This document shows positions 1-9,798 of a stretch of DNA of 64,000 nt, piece by piece. The position numbers were made by a program, and so were the translations under genes. The notes below the pieces were generated by a model. The model did no database searches. It was not told where the DNA came from and saw nothing but the letters and a program-made list of their open reading frames with translations. The DNA is taken from assembly GCA_037833965.1 (NCBI GenBank), contig AP031359.1, positions 3,158,001 through 3,222,000 on the forward strand, written 5' to 3'. The first letter of the stretch is position 1. The number at the start of each line of letters is the position of its first letter. Source of the DNA: Marchantia polymorpha subsp. ruderalis (Eukaryota > Streptophyta > Marchantiopsida > Marchantiales > Marchantiaceae).

Positions 1-898
1 CCGTCGCGCGGACTTACACGCTCAAAAATTCAATTTGATTTCCGCCATCGTACCTCGCCGCGGCCATGTTCGCGCAGCGCCGAAGGCTTTCGCCCTTGGC
101 CGACTTGTATTCATCTCGCACCGCCGAAGGCAAACTTCTTCCGCCGAAGGCGTCTCTACCGCCGAAGGCGAACTCCTTGAAGACGTCCGTCGGCGTAGGT
201 GCATCGCCGAAGGCGTTGACCGTGGTCAACGGATCTTGTCTTGTCTGTCGATCCCTCTTGTCCCTCTAAAGGCGCTCTCGCCGCCGGATTTCTGTGCCGC
301 CGTTTTCGTACGACGCCTTCGGCGTCAGCGCAGCAAGATTAGGTAAGTACCTTCGGGGGTAGCAACTCCGTACGGCGGCACAGAACTCCAGAGTTCTATG
401 CCGCCGTGTTTTGGCGTCGTACGAAAAACTTCACCCCCGAAGGCGAACATCTAGGGCCGAAGGCGGATTTTCCGGCGGACTTGCCGCCGAAGGCGGACGT
501 CTTTGTATCTTCCAATAGTCACAACTCCCTGAGTCCTCATCCGTTCTTGGGCTGGTTAGAACGAGCGTGTTGAGCTCTTTTCAACGAGACCCTAATCAAG
601 TCAAGGCGTTGTGAATTGCATAAGCTCTGAGGGATTTCCCTAGCGCCAAAGGCGTATCGCCGAAGGCGGATTATGCGCCTTGCGCTGAAGTAGAAGTCCT
701 TTGGAATTGATCGTTCAGGTCGGGACGCCTGTTCCGGACATTGCGACTAACTTCTAAATACTACGAGATCATACGAGACCCGCGATTATCCATCTTCACT
801 CTATTTAAATGTACCGATCACCATTTACACGACTACTACGGTACAGTTTTCCAAAATTGTTTTAAATTCCGCACAAAAACAAAAAGTGGGTTACCACA
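1..898 (-). mobile_element. 3' LTR of element E1, first 898 bp (rest lies left of the window)
   Basis: Minus-strand giant LTR beginning TGTGGTAACCCAC at 898. It is identified because it abuts a polypurine tract and the end of integrase (936), exactly as the intact LTR does at 59668. The piece present is the non-coding head of U3: an AT-rich start, a module shared by the LTR heads (about 530-620), then GC-rich sequence packed with GCCGAAGGC repeats and an inverted W-box pair. By comparison with the LTR ending at 59668, the U3 ORF would begin about 350 bp beyond the left edge, so no gene is expected in this piece. The ORFs visible here are repeat artefacts. Confidence 0.85.
215..230. promoter_or_regulatory. 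Inverted W-box pair in U3 (E1)
   Basis: GTTGACCGTGGTCAAC: two TTGACC cores facing each other with a 2-bp spacer. The same site recurs at the matching place in every long LTR of the window (see findings). WRKY binding is inferred from the known TTGAC[C/T] consensus. Confidence 0.55.
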
Positions 899-914
899 TG
901 CTGTCCTCCTCAAT
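899..914 (-). other. Polypurine tract of E1 (slightly degenerate)
   Basis: Read on the minus strand this is AATTGAGGAGGACAGCA, directly before the LTR start TGTGG. The counterpart in E4 (59669-59684) is a cleaner purine run. One or two pyrimidines now interrupt the E1 tract. It would prime plus-strand DNA synthesis and so defines the first base of the 3' LTR. Confidence 0.75.
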
Positions 915-935
915 TGTGAGTGCCCACGCGAACAC

Positions 936-1339
936 TCATACGTGGTATTTCTTCAGACGCCACCCATTCACTCGGATGCCTAGTAACACTCGTGTCAAGT
1001 CCGCGAGTTGGATGGATCCATTGGGGAAGACCTCTATCACCCTGTATGGTCCCATCCATCTCAGATGCAGCTTGCCCGGAAATCGAGCGTGTCTACTGTC
1101 ATAGAGCAGGGCCAGATCGCCCTTCTGGAGTAGCACTGGTTTGATCTTCCTTTCATATCTCTCCTTCCGGCGAAGTTGAATTTGCCCGCTGCGTTCTTCG
1201 GTTTCTCGTCGTCTCTCCTCCAGTACCATGACTTCCTGCAACTTGTAGAGCTGACTCTCTTCAGCACTTATCCGTCTCAGGTCCAATGTTCGTTGGGTGG
1301 ATACTTCAAATTCGATGGGCAGGATCGGGTGTTGACCAT
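936..1339 (-). pseudogene. Integrase C-terminus of E1 (pol end)
   Basis: Minus-strand reading frame ending in TGA at 936-938. It carries the linker after the catalytic core, a GPY/F-type module (LRWMGPYRVIEVFPNGSIQL) and the tail VNGWRLKKYHV. No chromodomain follows, which places it outside the chromoviruses and with Tat/Athila-like elements. The frame is cut at 1339/1340 by insertion of solo LTR S1 and resumes at 10750, where the target sequence ACCAT is duplicated. E4 has the uninterrupted equivalent at 59706-60110. Confidence 0.85.
1335..1339. repeat. Target-site duplication ACCAT of S1 (partner 10750-10754)
   Basis: ACCAT precedes the LTR start TGTGGTACCCC at 1340 and follows the LTR end GTTATTACA at 10749. 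Removing 1340-10754 restores the integrase sequence found intact at about 60098-60125 in E4. A 5-bp duplication is the normal size for this retroelement class. Confidence 0.92.
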
Positions 1340-1803
1340 TGTGGTACCCCACTTTTGGTATTTTTTAAGAAATTAAAAATTTTTTGGAAAACTCTACCGC
1401 GGCAACAGTGTAAATAGCCTTCGGTGCATCAAAACAGAGTGAAATCGGAAGATCGCAGAGATTCTCGAGAGAACTCGTAGAATCCAGAGAGTTGGGTGCA
1501 ACGTCAGGGACGGACACCATCCTACATGCGGGCTCTGAAGGTATAACCCCTACGGCGCAAGGCGCAAAATCCGCCTTCGGCGCTGCACCTTCGGCGCTAG
1601 AGGAATCCTTCAGAACTTGGTCAATTCCAGAACGCCTCGACTTGGTTAGGGTCTTGTTGGAAATAGCTCGACGCGCTGATTCTAACGAGCCCAAGAACGC
1701 CACGAACGGAGGAGGACTCTGGGACTTATGAAGTTCGCAAGATACTCAGCTTCTCGCCTACGAGTAGGCGAGGAAAGTTTGTCCTATGCGCGGACGAAGG
1801 CAG

Positions 1804-1823
1804 TTCGCCTACGCGTAGGCGAA
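1804..1823. repeat. 20-bp perfect GC palindrome
   Basis: TTCGCCTACGCGTAGGCGAA is its own reverse complement. It belongs to a dispersed family of CGCCT-RYGCRY-AGGCG palindromes found throughout U3 and inside the U3 ORF in all long LTR copies. Confidence 0.8.
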
Positions 1824-2049
1824 ATAGGGTTTGACGTAGGCGCGATGTCTGCCGCGAATGTCGCCTACGCGCAGGCGAGGAAAGCTCTGCCCAAGCGGAC
1901 AAGCGAAGACCGCCTACGCACAGGCGCTTTGGCGTCGGCGGGAAATCCGCCTTCGGCCCTAGAAATGCGCCTTCGGGGTTAGAAATTGTACGGCGCCTTC
2001 CGCGCCAGCGCAGCAGCGCGGACGGGCGAGGACCCACCGGAGTGGTAAA

Positions 2050-2082
2050 ATCCGTACGGACCGTACAGACTATACGGACGGA
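2050..2082. repeat. CCGTACGG array in S1 U3
   Basis: Tandem overlapping copies of the self-complementary octamer CCGTACGG, one of them decayed to CCGTACAG. The same array lies at about 7241-7265, 18984-19007, 41289-41320, 53204-53232 and 58936-58961 in other LTRs. The GTAC core is the known core of SBP/SPL-type factor sites; use as a regulatory site is inference. Confidence 0.5.
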
Positions 2083-2580
2083 ACGGATGAGTGCGCCTTC
2101 GGTCGGACGGAGTTACGGCGAAGAGAGCGCCGACGGAGAGGCGAGAAATGGACAGACTGGACGGAGCCTGTGGACCGCGGTCAACGCCTTCGGCGCCAGC
2201 GCAGCAGCGCGGACGGAATTTGCCTACGCGTAGGCGAGCACTTACGCACAGGCATATGGAGTTCCGCGCCGGCGGAGTTTCCGCCGGGGGTTCCGCCTAC
2301 GCAGAAGGGAGTTCAACTTTTGTCCGATGCGCGGACGAACGCCTTCGGCGGAGGGGGGATTGGCCGAAGAGTGGTACGAACGAGTGTAGCGCGCAAGGCG
2401 AGAAATCCGCCTTCGGCGCTGCGCATCCATGTCTGCTGCAGAGTTCAAATTTGCCAATTCGAGCGTGTGAGTTAAATCGGCGTCGGCGGAGCGAGAAGCC
2501 GCGTGTGAGAGAGGAGGCCGTTATAGCGCGGAGCCGACGCGGCCATCAAGCGATTAGACCCTCACGACCGAGAGCCGACC

Positions 2581-2837
2581 ATGACCTTCGACCAGGAGAC
2601 GGAGGACGCCCCATTCTTGAATTCGCGATTTCATTTTCTAGTGCGAGCTGCGCGCGTCCACCTGCTAGCTGTCAAACATTCTAGACATCGCCGCGCGGAA
2701 GATTACTTGTTGACTGAGAGAGAATTGAGTGCGCGCGATTTGGAATTAAGGGAGATTAGAATTTGTAGAGGGAGCAAGAAGTTCGAGCGGAGCAGAGAGA
2801 GAGTTGGCGAGCAAGCTAATTTCAAGAACGCAATGTC
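2581..2837 (+). pseudogene. U3 ORF, N-terminal ~86 codons (S1)
   Basis: Starts at ATG in the context GACCATGA and reads MTFDQETEDAPFLNSRF, matching the N-terminus of the complete 1,028-residue protein at 58423. It stops matching at about 2837, where the leader of inverted element M1 begins. The remaining codons (from ~408) resume at 7933. No function can be assigned from the sequence beyond what is given for the intact copy. Confidence 0.85.
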
Positions 2838-2859
2838 AAAACCCCGGTGTTGACGCAAC

Positions 2860-2879
2860 TGTCCCCGGCAGCGGCGCCA
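2860..2879 (-). other. Primer-binding site of M1
   Basis: On the minus strand TGGCGCCGCTGCCGGGGACA, 22 nt after the LTR end at 2902. It resembles the complement of plant tRNA-Asp 3' ends, the primer of Athila-type elements; the assignment is from memory of that motif. Confidence 0.7.
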
Positions 2880-3098
2880 AAAAGAAGTTGTCGGCTTCTT
2901 ATGTAATAACCCACTAAAGGCTAAAACTGCAATATAGTGGTAGAAAGGTCGAACCCACAGGGACAGAGGAACACACCGGGTACAAAGTGTCACGTTTAAC
3001 AGACTATTGAGGAGTTTGAATTCTCAGGCGACTGTCACTCCCAGAAATACTGCAAGTGTCCACTCGGAGCGCACTCGGAGGTCGCACAGTGCAGCGTA

Positions 3099-3122
3099 AC
3101 ACACACACACACACACACACAC
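3099..3122. repeat. (CA)n microsatellite in LTR tail
   Basis: About 12 CA units. The same place in other LTRs holds arrays of different length: (GT)n 10529-10551, 14552-14581, 48829-48840, 53643-53663 and 54519-54544. It is therefore an ancestral LTR microsatellite that varies between copies. Confidence 0.85.
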
Positions 3123-3872
3123 CTGAAACTACAGAAACACAACCTAGAGGTCCGTTAGAACCTCTACTCAAGATTTCAGGGGGAAAGTCTCTCACGAGTG
3201 CACTCGGCGAAGCTGCGGGTAGTGACTCCCAACTCCGGCTTTTACAACACTTCCACTAGCTTGCTGCTAGTGCAAGAAACCCGGTTTGGACTACCTACTT
3301 CGGATCGAAGTCACTCATACGCGATGAACAACACTCTCAACTCACAAAACGCGCAGAGAACACAGGTCCGCACTAAAGGACTCATTGAGAAACATTCCAG
3401 TAACACAATAACAGTCTATTGGAGAGTTTGAATTCTCAGGCACTTGTCATTCCCAGAAATACTACAGGGGTTACCCTAAAGGCACCTGCTGCAGCGTAAC
3501 CTGAATTTACAACCAAGGCTTACACGAAGTAGCAAAACTTCACTTTGGCATTCAGGGGAAAAATCCCAAAGGAGTACAATCAGGAACAGACACTCGAAGG
3601 TATAGGGGCGAAACTATTCAAGTATCTAACTAGTCACTGGCTTTGAGCATCGGCAATCACCCGCAGGTGTAGATCCGAACTACTCAAGTCTCTAACCAAT
3701 GTACTAGCTCTGAACATTCGGCCGAAGGCCTTCAGCTACAAAATGCGGAACGCCAAGTGGTAGCTTCTCTTGCGTGGTGACAGAACTAAGGACACAAACA
3801 CGCAGAGAAGATGAGTTCCTGATCTGCACTTCCGAAATTGGGAAAGAACCCAAGGCAAGACGCCTTGAACTA

Positions 3873-3898
3873 CTTTATACCTTCTAAATCCTACCTAG
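3873..3898 (-). promoter_or_regulatory. TATA box of M1 LTR
   Basis: TATAAAG on the minus strand (3879-3873), just downstream of the U3 ORF end and about 970 bp before the LTR end. It is followed on the minus strand by the CAAGGC/GCCTTG hairpin conserved in the family. Confidence 0.6.
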
Positions 3899-3915
3899 CA
3901 CTACACTGCGCTACG

Positions 3916-6753
3916 CTACACGCCTGCATGGAACCACGCTACACTACACTCCGCGGAACCTGTGCTACGTCTCCTGCGCGACGGACTGCCGCGCACTAAC
4001 TCCCTACCCTGCCAATCTTCCGCTCGACTGCGCAGTCCTAACCGCTGCAACGCCGCGGACACCTCCACCTCGAGGGTGGACATGGTATTCCGCGCCTTCG
4101 ACAGAAAAGCGTCTAACTTCTTCGCCACCTTCCGCCGACTCCTGCTGTCACCTGCCAACAACCCTACTGCGCGAAGCTCTAGCTCACGCAGTGTGAGTTT
4201 CTCCTGCGCCGCCACTTCCCAGTGGGCGTAGCCCTTGAGACAGTGGGCGACACGCCTCGCCATCTCCTCCTTCGTGCGATCCGCCTCTCGCCTGCGATCA
4301 TCTTCAATTACCACCAACTGCGATTCGGCCTCCGCACGCTGCGCTCTCAATTCCCCACACTCCGACTGTAGCCTGCGGATTAAATCCTCATCCGCCTGTC
4401 GTGCGAGCTGACACTCCGCCAACAAACGCGTATGTCGCACGAGCTTCTCTGACAGAATCTGATTCTGAGTTCTCTCAAACATCAAATCTGTCGTGGTCTT
4501 CACCACATCCCTGGTGAGCTCTTCTAGTCTCTCCTTCTTCATCCTGTCGAGGGCGTGCGATTTCCTCACAAGGTTGTACTGACCCCACAAACAGGCATGC
4601 TTCTCCCTCAAGTCCTTCAACTCCCGGTCCGTCCTAGCTAGTAGCTTGCTAGTGTGGACTTTAGTGCGAGTCCGCCTGCGCACTAATTCGATGTAGGATC
4701 CCGGCTAGAGTGGATCGGCGTATTTATCAAATTTGCGATCCAAGTACTTCAGCAACGGTATCACCTGCTTAGAGAGCGCCGCCGCCGGCGCTCCAACAAT
4801 TTCCTCCTCCTCCTCCTCGGTATCCCCTGCTCCCGACATTGCTTCTGTGGAGCCTCCGTCGTCATCATCCGAGTTAAGGATTTCAGTCGCCATTGATTGC
4901 GTTGGCGACTTACCCGAGTGGGGCTGCACGTCGTGTACGGGTGCTGCCTGCGAAGGCACAGCTGCAACTTCGCTGCTCTTCGCTAAAATGTCCAAGGCGG
5001 TGGACGAATGTGGCCGTGCTACATCCCCGTCGCCCGCTTGTCGATCTTCGACCGTGTCCTCTTTGCCGCCGACGTCCGCCGCCGAAGGCGATCGAGCAGA
5101 GTGTATCTGCGCGGGGTTTGATTGCGCATCGCGCACCGAAATTTCGTCCCGCGAACAGACAATCCGCTCCTCCGTCAGGTCCTGCTCCCTCGATCGGTCC
5201 TACGCGAGGGCTGTGCCTGGCCTGTGCGCAGGCGCAAATGCCGGCGCCTTGTCCGCCGCAGGCACAGCGCCGAAGGCGTCTATCGCCGAAGGCGACATAG
5301 CCGGAGGCCGCTCGCCCGATGTCCCTTGGCCCGAAGGCCCTACCGCCGAAGGCGCATCTACCGGCGGATTACCCGCCGAAAGTGCGGCCTCCGCACGCTC
5401 CCTGCTTGCATCTCGTTGGCACGAAGGCCCTAGCGCCGAAGGCGCAAATTGCGGCGTGTTGGGCGCCGGAGGTTCGGGTCCCGAAGGCCCTTGACCCGTA
5501 GGCGCATCTTCCGCCGGCTCCTTCCCCTTCCTACGTTGGAACGGGGGTGAATCCTGCCTATGCGCAGGCGGCATGTGCACAGGCGACCTATGCACAGGCG
5601 GACTGCATCTGCCTACGCGTAGGCGTAGATCCACGTCCGCTTGGGGTCGCCTTTCCGTCGAGGCACGCCTGTGCGCAGGCGGAACACCCGTCCGCATCGC
5701 ACGTGGTAACTCCGGAAGCCCTTGGCCCGTAGGCTGCCTCTCGTTCGTCGAAGGTGCAGCGTGGTCCGTTGCTCCTGCAGACATCCGCGCTCCCTCGTTC
5801 TTCTCCGGCGACGCACTCCCTTTCTCCGAAGCGATCGTCGCCGTGTCCGCGCTGCTGGCTGGTAACACAAGCCTACGCGCCTTCTGCTTCGGCCGGCTGC
5901 ACACTTCGTGCAACGGCCGCTGCCGAATGGGAGAAGTGGGTTCTTGATGCTGCTCCTCTTCGGACTCCTCTCTCCATCGCCGCTTCCGCGGCACTCTTGC
6001 TGCAGGAGTGTTTCTCCCTTCGTCCCTCCGCCTTGGCGGAGTAGAAGTTGGCGACTCCTCTACGTTAGTGTCGACCTCGTTATCCCGCACATACTTCCCG
6101 GGATGGTCGACAGACAACAGCGGAAAACGAGCAAGCTCCGCCGCGGTCAAACAATTTCGTTGCCGATAGAAATTGATCAGGAAAGGAGAGAGGTGCTTTA
6201 GAGTTCCCCCCTTCTCCTCAAAAGCAAGCTGTCGCATCACTTTGTGCAGGATGCTCGCCTAGTGAATTGGAGCTCCCTCAATGATGCACTCCACAAAAGA
6301 GACCTGCCACAATGTGATGTAGCAGGCACGGTGTGGCTGCAGTAATTGCAGCAGCGCCATAGCCACAGTTCGGCGGAAGCGATCCTTGTAATCGCGGGTC
6401 TTGTACCCATTCTTGGTAGACTTCTCCCGCTTGAACAACTCCACAAATTGCGCCTCGTCCTGCTTAGACACCTTGACGCTCTCACTATCAAAGAGGAGGT
6501 GCCCTGGGATGCCGGCACACCTCCCCAATGCCTGCGCCCAATCTTGGACCGTCCACCGATCGACATGCGGACGCAATCCGCGCGCAGGTGGTCTCTGTGG
6601 CTCTAGCCACTCGCGCACCATATCCACACAAATGTAGTTCCATCCCCATAGCAAGAAATTGAGCTTTCTTGCTATCAGCCGTTCCTCGTAGGCGCGCAGC
6701 CCGTTCTGTGGAAGTCGGAGCGGCAGCATCCGCAATCGGTTCAGTCTCGACAT
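3916..6753 (-). pseudogene. U3 ORF of M1, N-terminus deleted and frame broken
   Basis: Homologue of the 1,028-residue LTR protein. The conserved N-terminal region begins at MSRLNRLRMLPLRL (6753) because the first ~85 codons were removed. The junction lies in the shared string CCGCTC: upstream sequence matches 52470-52480 and downstream matches about 52752 onward of E3. Frames shift near 6240-6260, in the low-complexity middle (about 5200-5136) and near 4700. There is an amber stop at CGGCTAG near 4706 (CAG to TAG). The C-terminal coiled coil (4683-3916) is readable. Not expected to be functional. Confidence 0.85.
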
Positions 6754-7137
6754 TGCGATCTTGGAATTCGCCTGTTCGCTAATTCTCCCTCTGCTCCGCT
6801 CTCACGCGCGGCTTCACGCTCCACCGACGCCGATTTAACTCACACGCTCGAATTGGCAAATTTGAACTCTGCGAGCGTACTACGCCGCGGACATGGGTGC
6901 GCAGCGCCGAAGGCGGCTTTTCCGCCTTGCGCGGTACACTCGTTCGTACCGCTCCTCAGCCAATCCTCCTCCGCCCCGGCGCTTGTCCGCACGTCGGACA
7001 AAAGTTCAACTCCCGCCTGTGCGCAGGCGGACTCCTCGGCGGATTCTTTGCCGGCGCGGAACTTCACCCGCCTGTGCGCAGGCGCTCGCCTGCGCGTAGG
7101 CGAAGTCCGTCCGCGTCGATGCGCTGGCGCGGAAGGC

Positions 7138-7153
7138 GTTGACCGCGGTCAAC
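7138..7153. promoter_or_regulatory. Inverted W-box pair in U3 (M1)
   Basis: GTTGACCGCGGTCAAC, a perfect palindrome holding two TTGACC cores. Confidence 0.55.
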
Positions 7154-7932
7154 AGCCTCCCCCTAGACTGTCCGTTCCTTGTCTCTCCGTCGGCGCTCTC
7201 GCTGCCGCAACTCCGCCCGACCACGAGAGCATCCATCCGTCCCGTCCGTACAGTCCGTACGGATTTTACTATTCTGGCGGCTCCTTGCTCGTCCGCGCCG
7301 TTGCGCTGGCGCAGAAGGCGCTGTACAATTTTTACCTCCGAAGGCGCATTTCTAGGGCCGAAGGCGGATTTCCCGCCGACGCCGAAGCGCCTGTGCACAG
7401 GCGGACGCCTGTGCGTAGGCGAACTTCGCGCCTACATCAAAACCCTATTTCGCCTGTGCGCAGGCGAACTTCCTTCGTCCGCGCATAGGACAAAACTTTC
7501 TTCGCCTGTGCGTAGGCGGAAAGCTGAGTATCTTACAACCTTCATAACTCCCGGAGTCCTCATCCGTTGTTGGCGTTCTTGGGCTCGTTGGAATCAGCGC
7601 GTCAAGCTCTTTCCAACGAGACCCTTACCAGGTCAAGGCGTTTGGGGGTTGACCTAAATATGAAGGATTTCCCTACCGCCGAGGGCGTAGCGCCAAAGGC
7701 GGATTTTGCGCCTTGCGCCGAAGGGATCATACCTTCAGAGCTTGCAGGGAGGGTGGTGCCCTTCCTTGACGTTGCATCCAACTCCTAAATTCTACGAGGT
7801 CCCTCGAGAATCTCTGCGATCTTCCGAATTCACTCTATTTTGATGCACCGAAGGCTATTTACACTGCTGCCGTGGTACAGTTTTCCAAGAATGTTTTAAT
7901 TTCCTCCAAATTACAAAAAGTGGGGTACCACA

Positions 7933-9733
7933 CGTCCGCAGGAGCGGCGGACCACGCTACACCTCCGACGGACGAGAGCGGCCTTCGGGCCAAGGGCCTC
8001 CGGAGTTACCACATGCGATGCGGACGAGTATTCCGCCTACGCACAGGCGAGTTTCAGCGGAAAGGCGACCTCAAGCGGACGTGGACCTCCGCCTACGCGT
8101 AGGCAGAGAAAGTTCGCCTACGCACAGGCGGCCGCCTACGAGTAGGCAGGATTCACCCCCGATACAACGTAGGAAGGGGAAGGAGCTGGCGGAAGATCCG
8201 CCTTCGGGTCCAGACCCTCCGGCGTATAACGCGCCACGATTTGCGCCTTCGGCGTCAGGGCCATCGAGTTTTGAGCAGGGAGCGTGCGGAGACTTCACCT
8301 TCGGCAGGTAATCCGCCGGCAGATGCGCCTTCGGCGGTAGGGCCTTCGGGGCCAGGTACATCGGGCGAGCGGCCTCCGGCTCTGTCGCCTTCGGCGCTGC
8401 GCCTGCGGCGGATCAGGCGCCGGAACTTGCGCCTACGCGCAGGCCAGTCGCAGCCCTCACGCAGGACCTAACGGAGGAGCGGATTGTCTGTCCGCGGGAC
8501 GAAATTCGAGTGCGCAATGCGCAATTACACCTCGCGCAGACACATTCCGCTCGATCGCCTTCGGCGGCGGACGTCGGCGGCGAAGAGGACACGGTCAACG
8601 AGCGACAGGCGGATGATGGGAATGTAGCACGGCCACATTCACCCACCGCCTTAGACATTTTAGCGGGGAGCAGCGAAGCTGCTGGAGTGACTTCGGCGGC
8701 AGCACCCATAGACAACTCGCAGCCCCACTCGGGTCAGTCGCCAACGCAATCAATGGCGACCAAAATCCTTCCCTCGGATGATGACGAAGGAGGCTCCACA
8801 TAAGCAATGTCGGGATCGGGAGACACCGAGGAGGAGGAGGAGGAAATTGTTGGAGCGCCGGCGGCGGCGCTCTTTGAGCAGGTAATACCTCTGCTGAGGT
8901 ACTTGGATCGCAAATTTGATAAATACGCCGATCCACTCCAGCCAGGGTCCTACATCGAGTTAGTGCGCAGGCGGACTCACACTAAGGTCCACACCAGCAA
9001 GCTACTAGCTAGGGTGGACCGGGAACTTAAGGATTTACGGGAGAAGCATGCGTGTTTGTGAGGACAGTATAATCTCGTGCGGAAGTCGCACACCCACTAC
9101 GACGCATTGAAGCAGGCGAGACTGGAAGAGCTCACCAGGGATGTGGTGAAGACCACGGAAGAACTGATTTCTTAGAAGACTCAGAATCAGGTTCTGTCAG
9201 AGGAGCTCGTGCGACAGACGCGGTTGTTGGCGGAGTGTCAGCTCGCACGACAGGCGGATGAGGATTTAATCCGCAGGCTGCAGTCGGAGTGCGGGGAATT
9301 GAGAGCTCAGCGTGCGGAGGCCGAATCGCAGTTGGTGGTAATTGAAGATGATCGCAGGCAAGAGGCAGATCGCACGAAGGAGGAGATGGCGAGGCGAATC
9401 GTCCACTGTCTCAAGGGCTACGCCCAGTGGGAAGTGGCGGCGCAGGAGAAACTCACACTGCGTGAGTTGGAGTTTCGTGCAGCCGGTTTGTTGTCAGGTG
9501 ACAGTAAGAGTCGGCGGAAGGTGGCGAAGAAGTTAGATTCCTTTCTGTCGAAGGTGCGGGATACCATCTCCACCCTCAAGGCGGAGGTGTCCGCGGCGTT
9601 GCAGCATTTGGGACTGCGCAGTCGAGCGGAAGACTGCCAGGGTAGGGAGTTAGTGCGCGGCAATCCGTCGCGCAGGAGGCGAAGCACAGGTTCCGCGGAG
9701 TGTAGTGTAGCGTGGTTCCGTGCCGGCGTGTAG
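7933..9733 (+). pseudogene. U3 ORF, codons ~408 to end (S1)
   Basis: Continues the S1 ORF after M1. The proline/serine/alanine-rich middle spans 7933-8790, an acidic EEEEE run is near 8830, and the coiled-coil C-terminus spans 8880-9733 (ending SAECSVAWFRAGV). In-frame stops occur near 8801 (TAA), 9060 (TGG to TGA in CLWGQYN) and 9175 (TAG). A frame change lies between 9060 and 9209. Length and order otherwise match the intact copy. Confidence 0.85.
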
Positions 9734-9769
9734 CATAGTGCAGTGTAGTGCTAGTTAGGACTTAGAAGG

Positions 9770-9798
9770 TATAAAGTAGTTCAAGGCGTCTTGCCTTG
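9770..9798 (+). promoter_or_regulatory. TATA box and adjacent hairpin of S1 LTR
   Basis: TATAAAG at 9770-9776, then CAAGGC-GTCTT-GCCTTG at 9782-9798. This is the only convincing TATA box downstream of the U3 ORF, so transcription of the element is expected to start around 9800. That leaves about 0.95 kb of R+U5 to the LTR end at 10749. The start point is inferred. Confidence 0.6.

Larger units (their letters stand above)
2838..7932 (-). mobile_element. Truncated minus element M1: 5' LTR plus PBS leader, inserted in S1
   Basis: Reading the minus strand, a complete LTR runs from TGTGGTACCCC at 7932 to GGGTTATTACA at 2902. A 22-nt spacer, the PBS and about 22 nt of leader follow, and the match then ends. 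Its LTR start joins S1 exactly at 7932/7933, as expected of an integrase-made end. At the other side the rest of M1 (gag, pol, 3' LTR) and ~970 bp of S1 are gone, so a single deletion after insertion explains the structure. LTR length is 5,031 bp, about 290 bp short of others because of a deletion at about 6805-6810. Confidence 0.85.

Noticed and set aside
35-346. Plus-strand ORF with SPPKA/FGGR repeats at the left edge
   Set aside because: Lies in the non-coding U3 head; the reading is the micro-repeat translated and is not conserved in other LTRs.
1804-1860. CRISPR-like array from regularly recurring palindromes
   Set aside because: Spacing is irregular, the repeats are self-complementary and the context is a plant LTR; no cas genes.
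4733-5494. Long plus-strand ORF (253 codons) opposite the U3 ORF of M1, with similar ones at 16584-17324 and 56394-57056
   Set aside because: They are antisense shadows of the GC-rich, GCCGAAGGC-packed middle of the U3 ORF. They do not extend over the conserved ends and shift between copies.
2838-7932. M1 as an inverted duplication made by autointegration of one element
   Set aside because: A plain insertion of a minus element (exact LTR end at 7932/7933) followed by one deletion explains the structure with fewer steps. The autointegration reading is not excluded but has no specific support.
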